A DNA stretch of 33,110 nt, from NCBI GenBank assembly GCA_947630105.1, contig CANRGD010000008.1, forward strand, positions 1 to 33,110, read 5' to 3'. Shown piece by piece: positions 10,692 to 19,253 of the stretch. This DNA is from an uncultured Bacilli bacterium (GTDB taxonomy: Bacteria; Bacillota_I; Bacilli_A; RF39; UBA660). Numbering within the stretch: the first letter of the stretch is position 1; every line of letters starts with the position of its first letter. The notes under the pieces were generated by a model, which was not told the DNA's origin, searched no databases, and saw only the letters and a list, made by a program, of their open reading frames with translations. A program made the position numbers and the translations under genes.

Positions 10692-11867
10692 TTACTCTTC
10701 TACACTATTTTTTAAAAATTCAGAAGACTTTTCTTTAAACTTAGCCAAATTCTTATTTACTTTCTTAAAATCTATTTTATAATTTAAAACATCAGCTACA
10801 TTTTCTAGACCTGTTAATATTCTTTCATTACTAATTCCCGCTATTTTTAATAAAGAATCAATTCTTGAATTAGTAGAAGCCTTATTTTTTTTATTATATC
10901 TTCTAAAATTAAAGAATGTTTTATTATAAATTAAAGAAAATACTGTTCCATGAAAAGAATCTGTACAAATATATTCGGCATTTTTTATTAAGTTAAGCCA
11001 TTCTCTAGGTCCAATATCATAGGGTGTTATATCTGCAAATTTATCAGAATATTTTACATACTCATCTGCATGATTTAAAGAAACTATTTTTAGTCCTGTT
11101 TGAGCTTTTAATTTTTCAGCAAACTTTCTATGGGCAATGTTTTTACCTAAAAAATAACATAAAATATATTTATCTTTAATTAATCTTTTTTTACTAGCTA
11201 CTATATCCCATTCAGATTTTGTTAATAAAAGAGTTGGATCACAAACAAGTGTTGCTTCTACATTTGCTAAATCATAACAAAGTTTAACTCCTTCATCTTC
11301 TCTTACCGAAATATGATTTATTCTTTGTAAAAAATATTTATATTTATCTTGATATTTTTTAGGAATATAAGAAACTCCAAAACTAGTTGCTAAAGAGATT
11401 TTATTAATCCTATCCTCTACCCAAGTTAAAGTATAATAATCGGCAACAACATTAACAGGTAACCATAATTGATCACTACCTACAATAATACTTTTATACT
11501 TTTTAGCTTGAATAGCTAATTCCCTATACGTTTTATAAGGTTTAGTTAATTTAAATTCTTTTTGAAAACTTTCATATTTTTTATCTCTAAGGGCAATATT
11601 TTTACCTAAATTTTTATTTAGTTTTTTATAAAATTTTAATTTTAACATTCCTAGTTTAGTTTTTATGAAAGGAATATTAAATAGTTGGGCTAAGTAATAT
11701 TTCTTTTTTCCTTTTTTAAAATCAATATTTTGCGAAATATTAATTGTCTCATTTTCTATATTCATGTTATCTAAAATTTTTTGTGTAGCATAAGCTTGGA
11801 GCATACTGCCATAATTATGTTTAAAATAACATGATACTATTCCTACTTTTCCTTTCATTTTTGTCAC
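10692..11867 (-). CDS. Polysaccharide pyruvyl transferase family protein
   Basis: KVGIVSCYFKHNYGSMLQAYATQ; VGSDQLW; CDPTLLL; CTDSFHGTVFSLIYNK. Confidence 0.88.
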   Translation of the reverse strand: MTKMKGKVGIVSCYFKHNYGSMLQAYATQKILDNMNIENETINISQNIDFKKGKKKYYLAQLFNIPFIKTKLGMLKLKFYKKLNKNLGKNIALRDKKYESFQKEFKLTKPYKTYRELAIQAKKYKSIIVGSDQLWLPVNVVADYYTLTWVEDRINKISLATSFGVSYIPKKYQDKYKYFLQRINHISVREDEGVKLCYDLANVEATLVCDPTLLLTKSEWDIVASKKRLIKDKYILCYFLGKNIAHRKFAEKLKAQTGLKIVSLNHADEYVKYSDKFADITPYDIGPREWLNLIKNAEYICTDSFHGTVFSLIYNKTFFNFRRYNKKNKASTNSRIDSLLKIAGISNERILTGLENVADVLNYKIDFKKVNKNLAKFKEKSSEFLKNSVEE

Positions 11868-11883
11868 CCTACTTTATTATTAC

Positions 11884-13056
11884 TTATGATTTACTATAAG
11901 ATATAAATGATTTTTGCTTTTTTAATAATTCTAGTTTATTTTCTTCTTTTAATAATTGTTCATATTTATTTTCTAATTTTATTTCTTCTTGTTTTATATT
12001 AAAGCCATTATTTGATATTTCTTCTTTTCTATCTACTCGTTTAAAATTATTAAAAGCAGTTAATAGCTTATTAGCCCACGCCTCAGCTGAATTATTCAAA
12101 TCTATAAAATTTGTACTTTCTAAAACTTTAGTTTCCTTAGTCATAGCACTAGATAAAATACATAAAAGCCCAGCTGCTTGAGCTTCAACTCCAACTACAG
12201 GTAAGCCCTCATATAAAGATGGTAGTAAAAAAACATCCATTGCTTGATATAGAGCTGTAGGATTAGTTACTTGTCCTAAAAACTTAACATAATCTTCTAA
12301 CTGTAATTTCTTTACTTTTTCTTTTATCATTTCTTGATTTGGTCCTTGACCAGCTAATAACAACACTGAATTTGGTATTTTTTTATGAACTTCATTAAAT
12401 ATATCTATTAAAAATTCATGATTTTTTTGCTTTACAAATCTTCCAATATGACCTATTACTAAAGTATCATCTGCTATATTTAATTCTTTTCTTTTTTCTT
12501 TACGTAACTCTATATTAAATTCAAATTCATCTAAATCAATGGCATTATTTAATAAATAAACTTTTCCTTTATTATAAGTTCTATTACCAAATAACCATCT
12601 ACCAGCTAATTCACTACAACAAAAATAATCAGTAGCATAGACTTTAGAAAAATGTTTTAAAATTTGTTTTAACAAGTTTCTTTTCCATTCTTTTTTATTA
12701 GTAGTGGAATGACTATGGGCAATTCTAATTGGTACTTTAGCAGCTTTAGCGGCACATAAGGGAAATATTGATAAAGTATTAATATGAGAATGAACTATTT
12801 TATAATTTCCTGTTTTAAAAATATTTTTTAATTCCTTATAATATTTTAGTATTTTTTGATAAGGGGAAACTAAAATTACATTTCCACCTAGTTTTTTTAT
12901 TTCTTCATAGGGGATATTAGTTGAATCACTATCACAAATAAAATCAAATTGAATCTTACTTTTATCTATATTGCGATAATAATTCATAATAACAGCTTCC
13001 ACTCCTCCACCTATCCATTTGCCGATAACATGGGCTACTCTTATTTCTTTATTCAT
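11884..13056 (-). CDS. GT4 glycosyltransferase, EpsF-like; start more likely ATG 13056 than TTG 13074
   Basis: RVAHVIGKWIGGGVEAVIMNYYRNI; GHIGRFVKQKNHEFLIDIF; LPSLYEGLPVVGVEAQAAGL; AGAGGG SD upstream of ATG 13056. Confidence 0.9.
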   Translation of the reverse strand: MNKEIRVAHVIGKWIGGGVEAVIMNYYRNIDKSKIQFDFICDSDSTNIPYEEIKKLGGNVILVSPYQKILKYYKELKNIFKTGNYKIVHSHINTLSIFPLCAAKAAKVPIRIAHSHSTTNKKEWKRNLLKQILKHFSKVYATDYFCCSELAGRWLFGNRTYNKGKVYLLNNAIDLDEFEFNIELRKEKRKELNIADDTLVIGHIGRFVKQKNHEFLIDIFNEVHKKIPNSVLLLAGQGPNQEMIKEKVKKLQLEDYVKFLGQVTNPTALYQAMDVFLLPSLYEGLPVVGVEAQAAGLLCILSSAMTKETKVLESTNFIDLNNSAEAWANKLLTAFNNFKRVDRKEEISNNGFNIKQEEIKLENKYEQLLKEENKLELLKKQKSFISYSKS

Positions 13057-13078
13057 ACCTGTACCCTCTTTCAAAAAA

Positions 13079-13110
13079 AGATTATATTATTAGGCTTTAT
13101 AATATAATCT
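13079..13110 (-). terminator. Intrinsic terminator between the CpsB and GT4 genes
   Basis: Perfect 12-bp stem AGATTATATTAT / ATAATATAATCT, 8-nt loop, followed on the minus strand by a T7 tract that abuts the SD of the next gene. Confidence 0.7.
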
Positions 13111-13148
13111 CAAATTTACTTTAATTTAAAATTATTAACCCCTACTAC

Positions 13149-13922
13149 TTACTTCCATTTTCCAAAAATAGTTTTTTTAAATGGTTTTATATTTGTTTTT
13201 TCTAGTGGCTCATTATTTAGTACTTTCTTAGCATTATTTACTAAAACATCTTCTATTTCTTCTTTAGTTAAATACTTTTTTAATATTTTTTCTAAAGATA
13301 TTAATTTTTCATAATAATTGTCTTTAGCATGATGAATATCACTACTAATAAAAGTAATAGCCTTATGCTTTAACAGCAACATAACAAGTTTTTTAGTACT
13401 TTTCCCATATTCTCCAAAAAAACTACCTATATTACATTGAAAATATACTCCTTGTTCTATTAATTTTTCTATTAGTTTAGGATCTTTATGAAAATTACTA
13501 TATCTTTCTGGATGGGCTATAATACTATTAACATTATTACAAAGTAATTCAAATATAAAATTATTTAGACCTTTAAAATATCCTGTTAAAGGAAGTTCAT
13601 ATAATAAATAATTACTATTATTAAGAGTACTTATTAAATTAGCTTCTTTTAACTGTAAGACATTATTATCTATAAAAACTTCATTACCTATATAAATATT
13701 AGCTTTAATTTTTTCTTTTCTTAATATTTTTTTTATTTTCTTAATAAGTTCTATTTTACTTAAATTATTTGTATTATAATTAGTACCTAAAATATAATGT
13801 GGGGTCATTACAAAATCTGTTACCCCAAATTTAGTTCCTTCTTTTATAATTTTAATACTTTCTTCAATAGTTTTAGCTCCATCACAAATACCTGGTAAAA
13901 TATGCGTATGTATATCAATCAT
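13149..13922 (-). CDS. cpsB: PHP-family tyrosine-protein phosphatase, CpsB/YwqE-like
   Basis: MIDIHTHILPGICDGAKTIEESIKI...TPHY...IAHPERY...SSDIHH. Confidence 0.9.
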   Translation of the reverse strand: MIDIHTHILPGICDGAKTIEESIKIIKEGTKFGVTDFVMTPHYILGTNYNTNNLSKIELIKKIKKILRKEKIKANIYIGNEVFIDNNVLQLKEANLISTLNNSNYLLYELPLTGYFKGLNNFIFELLCNNVNSIIAHPERYSNFHKDPKLIEKLIEQGVYFQCNIGSFFGEYGKSTKKLVMLLLKHKAITFISSDIHHAKDNYYEKLISLEKILKKYLTKEEIEDVLVNNAKKVLNNEPLEKTNIKPFKKTIFGKWK

Positions 13923-13923
13923 T

Positions 13924-14592
13924 TTAATAATAGTAATTATAGTAATAATATTTATTATCTTTTTGAGGCATATTATTAACTATACAACCTGCTAGCTTAG
14001 TATCAAAATTACCAAGTATTTTTTTAGAATTAGCTAAAAGTTCCATTGGTGTCTTTTTATAAGAACATACTAGTATAACTTTATCTACTATATTAGTCAT
14101 AATTAAAGAATCAGATAATCCAATTATTGGAGTTCCATCCCATATGATTACATCATAATCTTTATCTAAAATTTCTACTAATTTTTTTGTTTTTTCAGAA
14201 GAAAGTAATTCACTTGGGTTAGGAGGTACTATTCCTCTAGATAAAACTGCTAAATTTTCAATACTTGTTGATTGAATATAACTTTTATATTTTTTTAAAT
14301 CTGTTATTAATAAATTTGATAATCCTACTTTATTTTGAATTTTAAAAATTTTATGTTGTCTTCCTTTACGCATATCACAATCAACTAATAAAACTTTTTT
14401 ACCAAGTTGAGCAAAAGATATAGCTAAATTAGCACTAATAAAACTTTTTCCATCTCCTGAACAAGGACTAGTAATTAATAAATTCTTACAAGGACCATTT
14501 ACTGATAAAAATTCTAAGTTTGTACGTACTCCATTAATAGCTTCACTTATTCTAGATTTAGGATTTTTTCCAACTATTAGTTCATTTTGCAT
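13924..14592 (-). CDS. cpsD: BY-kinase CpsD/CapB-like with C-terminal tyrosine cluster
   Basis: ITSPCSGDGKSFISANLAISFAQLGKKVLLVDCDMRKG (Walker A/A'); ends NKYYYYNYYY. Confidence 0.92.
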   Translation of the reverse strand: MQNELIVGKNPKSRISEAINGVRTNLEFLSVNGPCKNLLITSPCSGDGKSFISANLAISFAQLGKKVLLVDCDMRKGRQHKIFKIQNKVGLSNLLITDLKKYKSYIQSTSIENLAVLSRGIVPPNPSELLSSEKTKKLVEILDKDYDVIIWDGTPIIGLSDSLIMTNIVDKVILVCSYKKTPMELLANSKKILGNFDTKLAGCIVNNMPQKDNKYYYYNYYY

Positions 14593-15370
14593 GCTTTTTC
14601 ACCTTCTTTTTTTCATTATTCTTTTTATTACTTTTTTTATTATTTTTTTTATTAGTAAATAATTTCTTTTTTTCTTTAGGCTTATTTTCAGCTACTGGTA
14701 TAATAGCTAAAACAGGAAGATCAATTTTTGATTCAATTTGTTCAGCACTTTTTACGGTAGTATCAAAATAATATATTATAAATATGATAACTATTCCTAT
14801 AATTAAGCCAATTCCTACAAAAAGAAGATAATCTTTTTTAGGATTAATGTTGTAAGGTGCAGTTGGTATAGTTGCTTCATCTAAAATGGTAATATTATTA
14901 ATATCATAAATATTAACTATCTCTTTACTAAATACTTTTAATATTTCTTTAGTAATTTTTTGAGAAGTTTTTTTATTAGTATCAGCAACAGCTATTTTTA
15001 AAAGGGCTGTATCTACTTCATTAGATACACTAATTCTACTCATTAATTCTGCTGAGGTAGTTTTTAATTTTAAATTACTAATTACTTGATCTAAAACTCT
15101 TCTACTTTTAATAATACTACTATAAGTAGTTATTAATTGTTTATTAAAGGAAATATCTCTTTCACTAATAGCACTATTATCATTATTATCTGAATTATCA
15201 TTTGTTCTAGTTAAGGCTATAGTAGTTGATGATTGATACATAGGCACTTTAAAAAATTTATTATATACAACTCCACATCCTATACTAAGTATTAATAATA
15301 AAATAATAATAATTTTTTTATCCCAAAAATAATTTAATATCTCTTTTATATCTAGTTCTTCCATTTCCAA
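14582..15370 (-). CDS. cpsC: Wzz-domain chain-length regulator / kinase activator, CpsC-like
   Basis: Two TM segments flanking an extracytoplasmic domain (EILNYFWDKKIIIILLLILSI... and ...INPKKDYLLFVGIGLIIGIVIIFIIYYF); next to cpsD with 11-nt overlap; Lys-rich tail. Confidence 0.88.
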   Translation of the reverse strand: MEMEELDIKEILNYFWDKKIIIILLLILSIGCGVVYNKFFKVPMYQSSTTIALTRTNDNSDNNDNSAISERDISFNKQLITTYSSIIKSRRVLDQVISNLKLKTTSAELMSRISVSNEVDTALLKIAVADTNKKTSQKITKEILKVFSKEIVNIYDINNITILDEATIPTAPYNINPKKDYLLFVGIGLIIGIVIIFIIYYFDTTVKSAEQIESKIDLPVLAIIPVAENKPKEKKKLFTNKKNNKKSNKKNNEKKKVKKHAK

Positions 15371-15376
15371 ACCCTC

Positions 15377-16783
15377 CTATTTCATAACTTTCTTAATTTT
15401 TTCTTTAGCTATATTTACGGTAGTTAAATCTGGTTCCATTACATAATCTTCATAAGTTGTTAAATGTACTTTATTTCTACTATCAGTTCCATCAACACTT
15501 TGAAGTTCTATCTTCCAAGAATTACCATTAATAAGTATTTCTTTAATTCCATTATTAATTATTTTTCTAGGAATTGTTGTTTTATAAAAGTTAGAAATTT
15601 TTTCTGATATTTCTTTATAATTAGTAAGTGTATTAATATTTTTTAATTTTTCAAATATAGCTATAATTATTGTTTGACAGTTTTTTTGTCTTTGTCTATC
15701 TCCACCAATAGCTTTTCTTTCTCTGGCTACGGTTAATGTTTCAATACCATTTAATTTTTGACAACCTATATTTATTTTTACTTTTTTACCTTTACTATCA
15801 TCATAAGTATCTATAACACTGGAATGAGAAGTTATAAATGATGTAGTAGAACAATAATTTATACCACCTAAGGCATCTACAAGTTCTACTAAATTCGTTG
15901 TATTAATATCTATATAATAATCAATTTTAGTAGTAAATAAATTTTCTAAAGACTTCATAATTATATCTATTCCATAAGGACCCATATAACTTATAGTATC
16001 TTTTTTACCATTTTTAGATGCTACTTCAATATAATAGTCTCTAGGAATACTTGTTAAAAGTATTTTTTTTGTTTGTAAATTAACTGTTACTAACATATTA
16101 AAATCTCTTAAGCTATTAGTAAAATCTGCCCCACCAATATAAATATTAAAACTATTTTTTTCTTTATCTTCAACCTTTGAAACTGTTTTTATTTCAAATT
16201 TATAAATAATTTGAAAATCTTCTTTGGAAAAATTAGTAGCTAAACTAAAGATGATATTATAAGTATCTTTATCAAGTAACATAAATTTATTTTTATTTTC
16301 TTTAATACTAATAAATAACTCTTCTATATCATCGACTTCTTTACTTGTTACGGAATAATTTTTTTGTATTTTTTTTATAGCCTCTTTTATATTTATTGTA
16401 TCTTTGTAATAATAAATATTTCCTTTAATATCTTTTTTAGTAAATTTATTTTTACTATTAGCTACTACATAATAAGTAGTAATAGTTTCTGTTTTATTTT
16501 TAAAAGTTTTATCAAATAAATTATTAGTAAAATATAAATAATAACTTCCTAGAGCATTTATTAGTAGTGATAATAATATAAATATAAGTCCTATTACTTT
16601 AATGCCTTTTTGTTTTAAATTTATAAATAGTATTCCTACTACTGTAATAGTAATAGTAATAATTAAGCTTAAAATTAATATAAATGTTGGTAATATATTA
16701 ATTTTTAATAATAAATATATAAATAAAAACATTAATATTAAGGATAGAATACCAATAATATTTAAAGTTTTATTTTTATTCAT
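15377..16783 (-). CDS. LytR-CpsA-Psr (LCP) family protein; start probably ATG 16783 (ORF track extends to 16819)
   Basis: NMLVTVNLQTKKILLTSIPRDYYIE; LNGIETLTVARERKAIGGDRQRQ; N-terminal TM segments; GGGGGT SD before ATG 16783. Confidence 0.9.
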   Translation of the reverse strand: MNKNKTLNIIGILSLILMFLFIYLLLKINILPTFILILSLIITITITVVGILFINLKQKGIKVIGLIFILLSLLINALGSYYLYFTNNLFDKTFKNKTETITTYYVVANSKNKFTKKDIKGNIYYYKDTINIKEAIKKIQKNYSVTSKEVDDIEELFISIKENKNKFMLLDKDTYNIIFSLATNFSKEDFQIIYKFEIKTVSKVEDKEKNSFNIYIGGADFTNSLRDFNMLVTVNLQTKKILLTSIPRDYYIEVASKNGKKDTISYMGPYGIDIIMKSLENLFTTKIDYYIDINTTNLVELVDALGGINYCSTTSFITSHSSVIDTYDDSKGKKVKINIGCQKLNGIETLTVARERKAIGGDRQRQKNCQTIIIAIFEKLKNINTLTNYKEISEKISNFYKTTIPRKIINNGIKEILINGNSWKIELQSVDGTDSRNKVHLTTYEDYVMEPDLTTVNIAKEKIKKVMK

Positions 16784-16809
16784 ACCATAACCCCCAATTT
16801 CAAGCTCAT

Positions 16810-16838
16810 ATTCTATCATAAAAATGTAATTAAAGCAA
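16810..16838 (-). promoter_or_regulatory. Candidate promoter of the main EPS operon
   Basis: TTGCTT - 17 nt - TAGAAT on the minus strand, between the upstream terminator and the LCP gene. Confidence 0.55.
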
Positions 16839-16862
16839 GAAAAAAATAATAAAAATAAAAAC

Positions 16863-16884
16863 CAAGAGTAAAATCTAACTCTTG
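16863..16884 (-). terminator. Intrinsic terminator after the sugar transferase gene
   Basis: CAAGAGT...ACTCTTG stem, then GGTTTTTATTTTTATTATTTTTTT on the minus strand. Confidence 0.65.
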
Positions 16885-16892
16885 ATTTATAT

Positions 16893-17579
16893 TTATTTAG
16901 AACCTATACCTTTGATTACTACTATAAATGTTTTAAGAAAAATCTTTATATCTAATTTTAAATTAAAATTATTAGAGTAATAACTTTCAAGTTCTAAACG
17001 CTCTTTAAATGTTGTGTTGTTTCTACCATTTACTTGCCAATATCCAGTAAGTCCAGGGGTAGTTTTAACAATATCATTATAATATATTCCCATTTCTTCT
17101 TTTTCTCTTGGTAAATATGGTCTATTACCTATTAAGGACATATCTCCTTTTAAAATATTAAGTAATTGGGGTACTTCATCTATGGAAGCCTTTCTTAAAA
17201 TTTTACCAACTTTAGTTATTCTGGGATCATCAGTTAATTTTTTATTTAATTTATATTCTTTAGTTTTTTCTATATCTTCGGCTAATATTTTTTTTAGAAC
17301 TTCATCAGCATCAGGAACCATTGTTCTAAATTTATAAAATTTAAATATTTTACCATTTTTACCAATTCGATCTTGAAAAAAGAAAATAGAAGCATAATCT
17401 TTGTGAAAAATATATATTATTTTAATTGTAAGAGCTAAGGGTATTATAAATAAACAACCAATTAATGAAATAACTATATCAATAAATCTTTTTATAATAA
17501 GATAAATATCTTTTGTTAGTTCTTGCATTATATTTTTTTCAATTTCTACTTCTTCCATAAATATAAACCCCCAATACAC
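16893..17579 (-). CDS. Undecaprenyl-phosphate sugar phosphotransferase (EPS initiating transferase)
   Basis: KRFIDIVISLIGCLFIIPL; FKFYKFRTMVPDADE; RKASIDEVPQLLNILKGDMSLIGNRPYLPREKE; TPGLTGYWQVNGRN. Confidence 0.93.
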   Translation of the reverse strand: MYWGFIFMEEVEIEKNIMQELTKDIYLIIKRFIDIVISLIGCLFIIPLALTIKIIYIFHKDYASIFFFQDRIGKNGKIFKFYKFRTMVPDADEVLKKILAEDIEKTKEYKLNKKLTDDPRITKVGKILRKASIDEVPQLLNILKGDMSLIGNRPYLPREKEEMGIYYNDIVKTTPGLTGYWQVNGRNNTTFKERLELESYYSNNFNLKLDIKIFLKTFIVVIKGIGSK

Positions 17580-17644
17580 TGACCACTTTGCTTTTATATA
17601 ATATCACTAATTATAATTTTTGCAAGTAAAAATAAAAATAAAAA

Positions 17645-17677
17645 AGAATTAGTATAATTATTGTAGGTACTAATTCT
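17645..17677 (-). terminator. Intrinsic terminator after the 179-aa gene
   Basis: AGAATTAGTA / TACTAATTCT stem followed by a T-rich tract on the minus strand. Confidence 0.65.
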
Positions 17678-17711
17678 AATATATAAATTTAAAGTTTCCT
17701 TATTAAAAAGT

Positions 17712-18251
17712 TTAACTTATTTTATTTAGTCTGATATTATTTAAAACATCAAAAATAAATGAACAATCTTCACCAATTACTAAATCTGTTGTATCATATG
17801 CTGGATCCATGTCACTAGGTCCAGTTGTATCTTTATGACTAATCAAACTAATTGTATTACCATTTATTACGAAAGTTCCTTCTCTTAAAAGAGTTTGATA
17901 CTGGTAAGTATAGGTACTATCTGTATTTAAAGTATATGTATAATTTCTTCCATAACTATCTTGGGCAGAATAAGTTCCAACACATTTTGGAGCAGGAAGT
18001 GAAGGACATGAGGTTATATTTTGATTTTGATTACTTTCATTATTATCCGTAGAAGTATTAGTATTTTCAGTTGGTTCTGTTTGATTTGTAACTTCATTAT
18101 TTTTACTTTCAGTATCTTTATAGTTAATTTCTATTTTTTCATAACCTAGATAAGCTATAAGACCAATTACTAGTAATAAAGTAATTATAAATGGAACAAA
18201 AAAATTATTTTTTCTTTCTTTAGGATATAAATTTTTATTTTCTTCTATCAT
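17712..18251 (-). CDS. Membrane-anchored extracytoplasmic protein of unknown function
   Basis: N-terminal TM (FFVPFIITLLLVIGLIAYLGY), Asn/Thr/Glu-rich linker, small beta-rich domain with Cys. Confidence 0.65.
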   Translation of the reverse strand: MIEENKNLYPKERKNNFFVPFIITLLLVIGLIAYLGYEKIEINYKDTESKNNEVTNQTEPTENTNTSTDNNESNQNQNITSCPSLPAPKCVGTYSAQDSYGRNYTYTLNTDSTYTYQYQTLLREGTFVINGNTISLISHKDTTGPSDMDPAYDTTDLVIGEDCSFIFDVLNNIRLNKIS

Positions 18252-18352
18252 TATATGACTCCTTTCTATTATATATAGAGTATATCAGTTAATTAATATC
18301 TTATAAAGGGTTTTATATTATTTTTTTTTAATTTACAGTAAAATATAATATA

Positions 18353-18550
18353 TTAATTATGAGAATAGTCCTTTTTTATTTTTGTAAGTCGAGATAAAAG
18401 AGATTGTTCCATTATTTTAAAGGTTTTTAAATCTATAACTTTTTCATCATATAATTCTTTATTAACTATTAATCTAAATTCTAGCCATTTATATTCAAAG
18501 GGTAAATGTTTGGTACTAAATAAAACTTCTATATCATTAGTTTCTGTCAT
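18353..18550 (-). CDS. Small 65-aa helical protein, SHOCT-like motif
   Basis: GGAGG SD upstream of ATG; LIVNKELYDEKVIDLKTFKIMEQSLLSRL. Confidence 0.55.
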   Translation of the reverse strand: MTETNDIEVLFSTKHLPFEYKWLEFRLIVNKELYDEKVIDLKTFKIMEQSLLSRLTKIKKDYSHN

Positions 18551-18642
18551 TAAAAAAGACCTCCATCTTCTTTAAATTTTATGAAAACTAATAAAAAAAA
18601 GAATAATAAGTCAAAATTAGACATTATTATTATTTTATAGGC

Positions 18643-19188
18643 TTAGTTAGACTTTATTTTAGTTTTATTTATTATAAATATTATTAAGCAAATAAGTAGT
18701 ACTATAGGAATTATTCCAAATATTAGATAAGTTTTAGTATCTTTATATATACCTTCATTATTTTTAAGGCATTTGTTAATATCAGCTTTATTATTTATAC
18801 AAGTAACTATATCACAATAATCATTTTTGTCATAAAGACTAACTGCTTTAGTTAGTTTATTCATGATTATATTATTAAAACCAGTAAAATATGTAGTACC
18901 AATTATAGTTATAGGTAATTTATCATTATTTATTTTTAAATTTTTCTTTATTTTTTTTACTAATTCTTTATTTTCATTAATATTTATATATTCTATATTA
19001 ACACTATTATCATCTTCATATTTTTTTTCTAATAGCTTTCTTTCTTTAGCACATTTTTGACAAGTATCAGTATATAATATATATATTTTATTTTTTGCAA
19101 ACATAGATGAAGTAGTTGCAACAGCATGAGATACTACTGGTATAAATAAAATCATTAGCAAAGCAAGTATAATTAGTAGTTTTTTCAT
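18643..19188 (-). CDS. Exported, membrane-anchored thioredoxin/glutaredoxin-like protein
   Basis: Signal peptide, YILYTDTCQKCAKERKLLEKKY (CxxC) and C-terminal TM segment. Confidence 0.65.
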   Translation of the reverse strand: MKKLLIILALLMILFIPVVSHAVATTSSMFAKNKIYILYTDTCQKCAKERKLLEKKYEDDNSVNIEYININENKELVKKIKKNLKINNDKLPITIIGTTYFTGFNNIIMNKLTKAVSLYDKNDYCDIVTCINNKADINKCLKNNEGIYKDTKTYLIFGIIPIVLLICLIIFIINKTKIKSN

Positions 19189-19210
19189 TTTTACTCCTCA
19201 TATATTAATA

Positions 19211-19237
19211 AAGGTGTGATATAAAATATCACGCCTT
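19211..19237 (-). terminator. Probable terminator hairpin downstream of the 1610-aa gene
   Basis: AAGGTGTGATAT-AAA-ATATCACGCCTT, 12-bp stem with one wobble pair; T-tract imperfect. Confidence 0.5.
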
Positions 19238-19253
19238 ATATAAATATTATTAT

